In this document: piece after piece, positions 6,300 to 11,655 of the stretch
How the letters are laid out: every line of letters begins with the position of its first letter
Numbering within the stretch: position 1 is the stretch's first letter
NCBI GenBank assembly: GCA_052143895.1
Contig: JBKQRT010000007.1
Location: forward strand, 1 to 14,673
DNA length: 14,673 nt
Source: Bog-756 sp052143895
Lineage (GTDB): Bacteria; Actinomycetota; Acidimicrobiia; Acidimicrobiales; RAAP-2
Reading direction: 5' to 3'
Notes under the pieces: model-generated
Seen by the model: the letters and a program-made list of their open reading frames with translations, nothing else
Database searches by the model: none
Told to the model about the DNA's origin: nothing
Program-made: the position numbers and the translations under genes

Positions 6300-6749
6300 A
6301 TGGCCCCTGCACCGCCGACGACGCTCGGCGTGATCATCGTGGACCACGGGTCGCGCCGCGACGAGGCCAACCGTCGCCACGAGGCCTTCGTCGGGGAGTG
6401 GCGCGCCCGTGGCCACTACGCCGTGGTGGAGCCGGCCCACATGGAGCTGGCCGAGCCCTCGATCGGCACCGCCTTCGACGCGTGCGTGGCCGCCGGGGCG
6501 ACCACCGTGGTCATCGCGCCCTACTTCCTCTGGCCTGGGAGCCACTGGGACCGGGACATCCCGACCCTGGCCGCCGAGGCGGCGACGCGCCACCCGGGCG
6601 TCCGTTACCTGGTGACCGCGCCCCTCGGCCCCCATCCGCTGCTCGGGGACATCGTGGAACAGCGCGTCGGCGACTGTCTGGCCCACGTCGCCGGCGACTC
6701 GCCGGGGTGTGACCTGTGCGCGGGCACCGGTCGCTGCCGCCTGCGCTGA
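6300..6749 (+). CDS. CbiX-type sirohydrochlorin chelatase with cysteine-rich tail
   Basis: 149 residues. The short CbiX/SirB fold is recognisable: VIIVDHGSRR with metal-binding H16, VVEPAHMELAEPSI (42-55) and GATTVVIAPYFLWPGSHWDRDIP (66-88) with the second histidine H82, then VRYLVTAPLG (101-110). Such single-domain enzymes insert Co(2+) into sirohydrochlorin for cobalamin or Fe(2+) for siroheme; the sequence alone does not choose between them. The tail contains C126, C137, C140 and C146, the last three as CxxCx5C, resembling the C-terminal iron-sulfur ligands known in some CbiX and plant SirB enzymes. No other tetrapyrrole gene and no cobalamin riboswitch is in the window. It is convergent with the Rpf-like gene; a weak GC-rich inverted repeat lies in the 54-nt spacer. 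Confidence 0.85.
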   Translation: MAPAPPTTLGVIIVDHGSRRDEANRRHEAFVGEWRARGHYAVVEPAHMELAEPSIGTAFDACVAAGATTVVIAPYFLWPGSHWDRDIPTLAAEAATRHPGVRYLVTAPLGPHPLLGDIVEQRVGDCLAHVAGDSPGCDLCAGTGRCRLR

Positions 6750-6803
6750 CCGGCTGCTGCCGTCGACCGTCGCCGCGCCGGCCGCTGATCGGGATGCCGC
6801 CGA

Positions 6804-7913
6804 CTACGAGCTGCAGCGGTCGCCCAACCAGGGCTGATCGCCGTCGAGGGCGTAGAGGGCGACGGCTACCGCGTCCTGGTCCGCCTTGGACGCCACGTTG
6901 GGGGGCACCCCGACCAGGTCCGGTCGGCCGGCGGCCTGGGCGGCGATGTTCCACGTCGACTGGCTGAACTGGAACGCCCCCATGTAGAGGCCGTTGGGGG
7001 AGACGGCCCCGTAGTCGCCACCGGACTCGGCCTGGACGACGCACTGGAGGAAGGAGTTGAGCGCGGGGTCGGTGCCACCCGAGGACGCCACGGGGGTGGG
7101 CCCACCGGACGCGGGTCCCGCCGCGGTCGGCCCCGGGGACGGCACGGCGGGCGCCGTCGTCGCCGGCGCGCTGCTCGTCGTCGGCCGCTGCGCCGCCGCA
7201 CGCTGCGCCGCCGCACGCTGCGCGGCAGCCACCGCCTGTGCCGCGGCCGCCGCCTGTGCCGCCGCCTGGGCGGCCACCGCCGCCGCCAGCTGGCCGGTCA
7301 CTTGCGAGTGCAGGGCCTCGAGATGGGCGGTACTGCCGTCGGCCTGTCCGAGGACGTCGGCCTGGCGGGTCTGGTCCGACTGGTCGGCCGCCTCCTGCTG
7401 CCGGAGTGCGGACTCGTGGAACTGGAGGGTGTCCTGGGCGGTGTGGAGCCCGTCGATGGCGGTGGTGATGTTCCCGACGGCGATCGACGAGTACTCGCTG
7501 GCGGCCTGCGCGGTCTCCTGGCTGCCGCCGAACAGCACCGCGCTGGAGCTGGTCGACCCCGTGCCGTAATTCATGTAGGACCGGATCGCCTGCCGGCGTA
7601 CCTCGCCCTCGCGTTGATCGATGAGCTGCTCGTTCTGGGTGATCTGCGAACCGATCTGGGCGATGGACCGGGCGTCTGCCGCCACCCGGGCGGAGACCAC
7701 CGAGTACTGCTGCTGGTAGGCCTCAGCCTGGAGCTGGGCCTCGATCAGCTGCTGGGAGATGGCCGTGGCCTGGGCCTGCAGATCGGACACCTGGTCGGCC
7801 CCGGCCGGGCGCGACACCGACGCCGCCGTGAAGGAGGCCGTCACGACGAGCGTCGAGAGGAGCAGGGCCGAGATGGTGCGCCGACGGTGCACTCTTGCGT
7901 TCCGTCCCGCCAT
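6804..7913 (-). CDS. Secreted coiled-coil protein with C-terminal Rpf-like transglycosylase domain
   Basis: 369 residues from ATG 7913. Residues 1-39 are a signal peptide (RNARVHRRR, a hydrophobic core ISALLLSTLVVTASFTAAS, cleavage near AGA-DQ). Residues 40-115 and 150-210 are heptad-rich coiled coil (VSDLQAQATAISQQLIEAQL). Residues 208-243 are an Ala/Gln repeat, 244-280 a Pro/Thr/Ser linker. The last 90 residues form the muralytic domain: FLQCVVQAESGGDYGAVSPN with predicted catalytic E296, then YMGAFQFSQSTW and a closing cysteine (C367) that probably bridges to C291. Rpf/transglycosylase-like enzymes cleave peptidoglycan glycan strands and promote growth resumption and daughter-cell separation. 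The coiled-coil half resembles that of RipA/PcsB hydrolases, which normally carry NlpC/P60 instead. The upstream frame extends to 8000 but lacks a signal; the start at 7913 places the signal peptide at the N-terminus, about 30 nt after a predicted TSS. Confidence 0.88.
   Translation of the reverse strand: MAGRNARVHRRRTISALLLSTLVVTASFTAASVSRPAGADQVSDLQAQATAISQQLIEAQLQAEAYQQQYSVVSARVAADARSIAQIGSQITQNEQLIDQREGEVRRQAIRSYMNYGTGSTSSSAVLFGGSQETAQAASEYSSIAVGNITTAIDGLHTAQDTLQFHESALRQQEAADQSDQTRQADVLGQADGSTAHLEALHSQVTGQLAAAVAAQAAAQAAAAAQAVAAAQRAAAQRAAAQRPTTSSAPATTAPAVPSPGPTAAGPASGGPTPVASSGGTDPALNSFLQCVVQAESGGDYGAVSPNGLYMGAFQFSQSTWNIAAQAAGRPDLVGVPPNVASKADQDAVAVALYALDGDQPWLGDRCSS
7186..7230. repeat. 15-bp tandem repeat encoding an Ala/Gln/Arg tract
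   Basis: CGCTGCGCCGCCGCA occurs perfectly at 7186-7200 and 7201-7215, followed by a diverged third copy at 7216-7230 and further GCC-rich relatives to about 7275. Read on the minus strand it gives repeated AAAQR units in the Rpf-like protein, just before its Pro/Thr linker. Copy number could vary by slippage. Confidence 0.75.
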
Positions 7914-7948
7914 CGGGAAGATCCGGGCGTCAGACACAATGGTCACCG

Positions 7949-7954
7949 AATCTA
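7949..7954 (-). promoter_or_regulatory. Candidate -10 element for the Rpf-like gene
   Basis: TAGATT on the minus strand is a good TAnnnT match. A start about 7 nt downstream gives a leader of roughly 30 nt before ATG 7913. That is too short for the c-di-AMP (ydaO-type) riboswitch that precedes some actinobacterial rpf genes. No clear -35 is seen. Confidence 0.4.
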
Positions 7955-8003
7955 GACCGTCGAGGGCTGCGGCGCCAGGGCGGATGCGCGTCCGTGGCAC
8001 GAA

Positions 8004-8117
8004 TCAGCAGGTCAGCGCCGTGTTCTGGTGCCGGAGGTCCGGATGGATCTGGCGGCGCCCGGGGGCCCTGCTACTCGATCGCCCCTCGCCCTTCACGTGG
8101 GCGCCGATGCCCATCAT
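8004..8117 (-). CDS. Possible 37-residue small protein, unrecognised
   Basis: The ATG at 8117 overlaps the stop codon of the preceding small ORF as ATGA, and AGAGGAG lies directly upstream; the second codon is also ATG (8114), which has a better spacing. Codons are almost all G/C at third position. The product is basic, Gly/Arg/Ser-rich at its start, with one cysteine at its C-terminus and no hydrophobic segment. I do not recognise it. It could equally be untranslated spacer between glmS and the Rpf-like gene, since random frames in 70% GC DNA also show high third-position GC. Confidence 0.2.
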   Translation of the reverse strand: MMGIGAHVKGEGRSSSRAPGRRQIHPDLRHQNTALTC

Positions 8118-8290
8118 CTCCTCTTCGGCCGGGCCATCTCGCGCCGGCGGTCCGGGTCCGTTTCGGCCGTATGACGCTCGGCGGCCTCCTCCTCGACAGC
8201 GGTAGGCGGCCGGTCGGCTCCGGCGTGGTGAGCGGCCTCGTCGTGCTCGGCGGTGACGGCGGCTTCGTCCGGCCCGGTGCGCTCTTCCAC
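8114..8290 (-). CDS. Possible 58-residue acidic hypothetical protein
   Basis: From a GTG at 8290, preceded by GGAGGAG 9 nt upstream, the frame gives a very charged Glu/Ala/His-rich peptide (EERTGPDEAAV..., ending EMARPKRR) with no hydrophobic segment. About 86% of third positions are G or C, and A is common at second positions, as expected of a real acidic gene. The same frame is open to a TTG at 8470, but codons between 8290 and 8390 are less biased (ACA, CAA, AGA, TAT), so I favour the short form. No family is recognised. It lies 210 nt downstream of glmS and may be a separate short unit; the predicted disorder means real translation is uncertain. Confidence 0.35.
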   Translation of the reverse strand: MEERTGPDEAAVTAEHDEAAHHAGADRPPTAVEEEAAERHTAETDPDRRREMARPKRR

Positions 8291-8500
8291 GGCGTTCGGC
8301 TCCTCCGTCTCCGATTGCGTCTGTGTCCGCGTACGTCTGTCGGTGTGCGGGTCGGGGTGGCGCAGTGTCCGATATGGGTCGCTGCCGGCCTGCACGCTCC
8401 GGCGACCCGTCCACCGCCTCGCCGGGCCGTCCGGCCCGGACCGACCGATGCCCGTCGGGGGCGCGGGCAAACCGCCCCGGTACCCGCCCGGGTCGTGGGC

Positions 8501-10315
8501 TCACTCCACGGTCACGCTCTTCGCCAGGTTGCGGGGTTTGTCGATGTCGCGGCCGAGCGCCTTCGCCGCGTGGTAGGCGAGGAGCTGGAGGGGCACACCG
8601 AGGAGGACCGGCCGCAGCTCGGGCTCGGTCGCCGGCACCACCAGGACGTCGTCGACCCCGGGGACCGTGCGGGTGGAGTCGGTCACCAGTACGATGGGCC
8701 CGCGGCGGGCCTGGATCTCGGCGATCGAGGCCATGTTCTTGTCCCAGAGCTCGTCGTCGGGAGCCACCACCACCGTCGGCGTGTCCGGGCCGACCAGCGC
8801 CAGGGGTCCGTGCTTGAGCTCGGCTGCCGGATAGGCCTCGGCGTGGATATAGGAGACCTCCTTCATCTTCTGTGCCCCCTCGAGGGCCACGTGGTAGCTG
8901 CTCACCCGGCCGATGAAGAAGGCGCTGGACGTGGTGGCGAGCCGGCCGGCCAGCTCGCTGATCCGCGGCTCGGCCGTCAGCACCTCGGCGACCTGGTCGG
9001 GGATCGCCTCGAGGCCGCGGATCAGCCGGGCCCCGTCGGCGGGCCCGATGTCCCGGATCCGACCCAGGTACAGCGAGAGCAGCGCGAACACGACCACCGT
9101 CGAGGTGAACGTCTTGGTGGAGGTCACCGACACCTCCGGCCCGGCGTGCAGGTAGATGCCCGACTCGCAGGCCCGGCCGATGGTGCTGCCCGGCGTGTTG
9201 ATCACCCCGATGACCCGCCCTCCCTTCCGCTTGATCTCCTCCACGGCGGCCAGGGTGTCGTAGGTCTCGCCGGACTGGCTGACCGCCACGTAAAGGGTGT
9301 CCGGCTCGACGACCGGGTTGCGGTATCGGAACTCCGAGGCGGGCTCGGCGTCAGCGGGGATACGGGTCAGGCGCTCGATGAGGTGGGCACCGGACAGGCC
9401 TGCATAGAAGGCGGAGCCGCACCCGAGCACCTTCACGCGGCGCAGCGCCAGGACGTCCCGCGGCGCGAGCTCGACCCCACCGAGGTGGGCCGTCGCGAAC
9501 CGGTGGTCGAGACGCCCCCGCAGCGCCTGGCCGATGGCCGCGGGCTGCTCGAAGATCTCCTTGTGCATGTAGTCGGGGTGTCCCGCCTTGTCGTAGGCGG
9601 TCTCCGACACCGGGGCGGTGACCGGCCGCCTCGTCGTCGGTGCGGCGTCGAGGGTAAAGGTCCGGAACCCGTCCGCGCGCACCACGGCCATCTCGCGGTC
9701 GTCCAGGTAGACGATCTGGTCGGTGTAACGCACCAGGGCGGCGGCGTCCGAGGCCACGAAGTGCTCGCCGTTGCCCACGCCGAGCAGCACCGGGCTCCCG
9801 TTGCGGGCGACCACGATCCGGTCCGGTTGGCGCTGGTCGATGACGGCGATGCCGTAGGCGCCCTCCACCAGATGGAGGGCGGCCCGGACGGCATCCTCGA
9901 GGTTCTCCTCCTTCTGACGGGCGATGAGGTGGGCGAGCACCTCACTGTCCGTCTCCGAGCTGAAGTGGACGTCGGCCAGGAGGCCGGCCCGGAGCTCGGC
10001 GGCGTTCTCGATGACGCCGTTGTGGACCACGGCGACCGAGTTCGAGCCGTCGACGTGGGGATGGGCGTTGGCGTCGGTCGGCTCGCCGTGGGTGGCCCAC
10101 CGGGTGTGGCCGATGCCCACCGTCCCTCGGAGGAGCTTCGGCGCCGACTGGACGAGGTCGTCCACCCGTCCGGCGCACTTGTGGATCTTCAGGCCGGTCT
10201 TGCCGATGACCGCCACGCCGGCGGAGTCGTACCCGCGGTACTCGAGGCGTTGGAGGCCCTCGAACAGGATCGGGACGGCGTTGTTGCTGCCGATGTAGCC
10301 GACGATGCCGCACAC
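8501..10315 (-). CDS. glmS: Glutamine--fructose-6-phosphate aminotransferase (isomerizing)
   Basis: 604 residues, full length. It converts fructose 6-phosphate and glutamine to glucosamine 6-phosphate and glutamate, the first committed step to UDP-GlcNAc for peptidoglycan. The N-terminal Ntn-type glutaminase begins M-CGIVGYIG, with C2 becoming the nucleophile after Met removal, and has LEYRGYDSAG, GIGHTRWATHG and VVHNGVIEN. Two sugar-isomerase (SIS) domains follow: GCGSAFYAG, SQSGETYDT and SVTSTKTFTS in the first, SSYHVALEGAQKMKEVSYIHAEAY in the second. The C-terminus PRNLAKSVTVE is the canonical glmS ending. The GTG start at 10315 is fixed by the need for Cys at position 2; AGGAG lies 7 nt upstream and includes part of the stop region of the preceding small gene, only 9 nt away, so the two are surely co-transcribed. 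Confidence 0.97.
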   Translation of the reverse strand: MCGIVGYIGSNNAVPILFEGLQRLEYRGYDSAGVAVIGKTGLKIHKCAGRVDDLVQSAPKLLRGTVGIGHTRWATHGEPTDANAHPHVDGSNSVAVVHNGVIENAAELRAGLLADVHFSSETDSEVLAHLIARQKEENLEDAVRAALHLVEGAYGIAVIDQRQPDRIVVARNGSPVLLGVGNGEHFVASDAAALVRYTDQIVYLDDREMAVVRADGFRTFTLDAAPTTRRPVTAPVSETAYDKAGHPDYMHKEIFEQPAAIGQALRGRLDHRFATAHLGGVELAPRDVLALRRVKVLGCGSAFYAGLSGAHLIERLTRIPADAEPASEFRYRNPVVEPDTLYVAVSQSGETYDTLAAVEEIKRKGGRVIGVINTPGSTIGRACESGIYLHAGPEVSVTSTKTFTSTVVVFALLSLYLGRIRDIGPADGARLIRGLEAIPDQVAEVLTAEPRISELAGRLATTSSAFFIGRVSSYHVALEGAQKMKEVSYIHAEAYPAAELKHGPLALVGPDTPTVVVAPDDELWDKNMASIAEIQARRGPIVLVTDSTRTVPGVDDVLVVPATEPELRPVLLGVPLQLLAYHAAKALGRDIDKPRNLAKSVTVE

Positions 10316-10324
10316 GGTTCTCTC

Positions 10325-10594
10325 CTAGCCGTAGACGATGCGCCGGATCTGGCGCTCGGTCAGTTGGGGGGCGGCCACCGGACGGGCGTCCAGCTCGCGT
10401 GCGACCAGTTCGAAGATCTGTCGGTTGGCCAGTCCCTCGGACTGCAGCTCGCGGTGGCGCCGGCGGACGAACGTCTCTGCGGGCTCGCCGCAGAAGGCCA
10501 CGACCTCCTCCACCACCCGCCGGGCTGCGGCCGGATCCAGGGCGGTGGTGTGGGCGAGGTGGTCGACCAGCTCGTCCCACTGGCTGCCGGGCAT
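10325..10594 (-). CDS. Small helical protein of unknown function encoded immediately upstream of glmS
   Basis: 89 residues from ATG 10594. The sequence is predicted all-helical with no membrane or signal segment: a first helix (WDELVDHLAHTTAL), then AAARRVVEEVVAFC, the charged ETFVRRRHRELQSEGL, NRQIFELVARELDARP, and a closing LTERQIRRIVYG that looks like a compact HTH-like or RNA-binding end. I recall similar 'FVRRRHRELQ..G..N..IF..I..EL' proteins in other bacteria but cannot assign a function. The stop is 9 nt before the glmS start, so they form an operon; translational coupling is likely. No clear SD precedes 10594; an in-frame ATG at 10621 (AAGG directly before it) is an alternative but adds codons atypical of the gene. 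The upstream spacer holds an AT-rich palindrome cluster that could regulate both genes. Confidence 0.8.
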   Translation of the reverse strand: MPGSQWDELVDHLAHTTALDPAAARRVVEEVVAFCGEPAETFVRRRHRELQSEGLANRQIFELVARELDARPVAAPQLTERQIRRIVYG

Positions 10595-10635
10595 GCATCG
10601 AGCATGGCCGGTTCGGGGCATCCTTGCAACTGATT

Positions 10636-10651
10636 TGCCCGTATTCGGGCA
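10636..10651. promoter_or_regulatory. Operator-like palindrome in the AT-rich island upstream of the glmS unit
   Basis: TGCCCG-TATT-CGGGCA is a perfect 6+6 palindrome. Around it TTTGCC (10634-10639) and GGCAAA (10658-10663) form a second, alternative inverted repeat. The island 10621-10670 is only about half G+C, against 70% or more either side. On the minus strand TTGCCA (10662-10657) followed 18 nt later by GCAAAT is a weak promoter candidate. It lies 40-70 nt upstream of the start of the small gene. Confidence 0.4.
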
Positions 10652-10705
10652 GAAATTGGCAAAATGTGCCCTCTCGGGCGCGTTCGGCGATGGCGCGGCA
10701 TGGCC

Positions 10706-10727
10706 GGGGCCGGCGCGGGGCCGGCGC
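10706..10727. repeat. 11-bp tandem repeat, two copies
   Basis: GGGGCCGGCGC is repeated head to tail without interruption and is followed by a partial third copy (GGG). It abuts the G-quadruplex motif and is probably GC-rich spacer expansion. Confidence 0.6.
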
Positions 10728-10733
10728 GGGACC

Positions 10734-10755
10734 GGGGCGGGGGCCGGGACTGGGG
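10734..10755 (+). other. G-quadruplex motif
   Basis: The plus strand has four G-runs, GGGG, GGGGG, GGG and GGGG, separated by loops C, CC and ACT. This meets the standard G3+ N1-7 rule with very short loops. It lies on the template strand for the glmS unit but about 140 nt upstream of the first gene. Confidence 0.6.
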
Positions 10756-10840
10756 ACAGGCAGGCCCGGCCCGGAGCGGGGCGCAGTCCGGGTCGGGGCG
10801 GTCCCCGGGTCAACAAGTGTTGCACCGGTACCGTGCGGCG

Positions 10841-10884
10841 GCCGGGTCCGGAACCAGGCTCCGCCTCCTCGCTCCGGACCCGGC
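10841..10884. repeat. 12-bp perfect inverted repeat with 20-nt loop
   Basis: GCCGGGTCCGGA (10841-10852) is the exact reverse complement of TCCGGACCCGGC (10873-10884). The arm core CCGGACCCGG recurs as two direct copies at 10941-10960. It could be a terminator, a stable RNA element, or a REP-like repeat. Confidence 0.5.
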
Positions 10885-10919
10885 ATCCGCACCCTGGCGG
10901 CGCCGGCCCTGCCCATCGC

Positions 10920-10975
10920 GTCCTGTTCGAGCGGCATCGGCCGGACCCGGCCGGACCCGGTCGGACCAACAGGAC
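10920..10975 (-). terminator. Candidate terminator of the kinase/regulator operon
   Basis: GTCCTGTT (10920-10927) and AACAGGAC (10968-10975) form an 8-bp outer stem. Inside are tandem CCGGACCCGG copies that can fold as CGGCCGG/CCGGCCG (10938-10944 with 10947-10953). On the minus strand the block starts 23 nt after the response-regulator stop. No T-run follows, so it may work as a stem-only or Rho-assisted terminator. Confidence 0.4.
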
Positions 10976-10998
10976 CACGGACGGCGTGTCAGTGATGC

Positions 10999-11655
10999 TC
11001 AGACCAGCCGACGGTCGCTCGCCCACCGGGCCAGCTCATGGCGCGTCGAGAGCTGGAGCTTGCGCAGCACCGAGGAGACGTGCGACTCGACCGTCTTGGT
11101 CGAGATGGTGAGGTCGCGCGCCACCTCCTTATAGGTGTACCCCCGGGCGATGAGTCGGAGCACCTCCCGCTCCCGCGGCGAGAGCTGGTCCAGTTCCGGA
11201 TCGAGGCCGGAGGCGCGGGTGCCAGCGCCGTTGGCGAAGGCGTCGAGCACGAAGCCCGCCAGCCGGGGCGAGAAGACGGCGTCGCCGGCCGCCACCCGGA
11301 ACACGGCCTGGAGTAGCTCGTCACCCGAGATGGTCTTGGTGATGTAGCCCCTGGCGCCGGCCCGGATGACCGCGATCACGTCCTCGGGGGCATCGGACAC
11401 CGACAGGGCGAGGAACCGTACCTCGGGGTGGACCGGGACGACGTCCCGCAGGACGGCCTGGCCGCCGCCGCCGGGGAGGTGCACGTCGAGCAGGACGACG
11501 TCGGGCAGCCGCTCGTTGATGAGCTCCACCGCCGCGTCGACCTCGTCGGACTCGCCCACGACCTGGACGGCGTCACCGAGTTCGGCCCGGACCCCGGAAC
11601 GGAAGACGGCGTGGTCGTCGACGAGGAACACCCGCGGCCGGTCCGGGCTGGTCAT
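10999..11655 (-). CDS. NarL/FixJ-family response regulator (LuxR-type HTH)
   Basis: 218 residues. The receiver domain (8-125) has all key residues: acidic pair D13/D14 (VDDH), phosphoacceptor D57 (LLDVHLP), S85 and K107 (YITKTI). The DNA-binding domain (155-215) is a standard GerE/LuxR helix-turn-helix: LSPREREVLRLIARGYTYKEVARDL, then the recognition helix STKTVESHVSSVLRKL. It should be phosphorylated by the kinase encoded directly upstream; its ATG overlaps the kinase stop as ATGA, so the pair is translationally coupled. This partnership of a PspC-bearing kinase with a LuxR regulator recalls envelope-stress systems (LiaR/VraR-like). Candidate binding sites lie in the divergent spacer 13080-13173. 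No frameshift or missing residue is seen. Confidence 0.95.
   Translation of the reverse strand: MTSPDRPRVFLVDDHAVFRSGVRAELGDAVQVVGESDEVDAAVELINERLPDVVLLDVHLPGGGGQAVLRDVVPVHPEVRFLALSVSDAPEDVIAVIRAGARGYITKTISGDELLQAVFRVAAGDAVFSPRLAGFVLDAFANGAGTRASGLDPELDQLSPREREVLRLIARGYTYKEVARDLTISTKTVESHVSSVLRKLQLSTRHELARWASDRRLV

Larger units (their letters stand above)
10595..10998. other. 404-bp gene-free spacer rich in repeats and hairpins
   Basis: No credible gene is seen here. From left to right: an AT-rich island (10621-10670) with nested palindromes; two copies of the 11-mer GGGGCCGGCGC (10706-10727); a G-quadruplex motif (10734-10755); a 12-bp inverted repeat (10841-10852 with 10873-10884); and a 56-nt inverted-repeat block (10920-10975). 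It probably holds the promoter of the small gene/glmS unit on its left and the terminator of the kinase/regulator operon on its right. Confidence 0.7.

Noticed and set aside
7981..8113. tRNA or small structured RNA between the Rpf-like gene and glmS
   Set aside because: I looked for acceptor-stem pairing, a T-loop GTTCRA and an anticodon arm and found no cloverleaf; the inverted repeats there are short GC runs.
10316..10325. A glmS ribozyme or riboswitch before glmS
   Set aside because: Only 9 nt separate the previous gene from glmS, so there is no room for a ribozyme, and this class is mainly found in Firmicutes.
7895..10633. A 912-codon open frame on the plus strand opposite glmS
   Set aside because: Shadow frame of glmS. 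The minus strand encodes all canonical GlmS motifs, while the plus-strand product is low-complexity with no recognisable fold.
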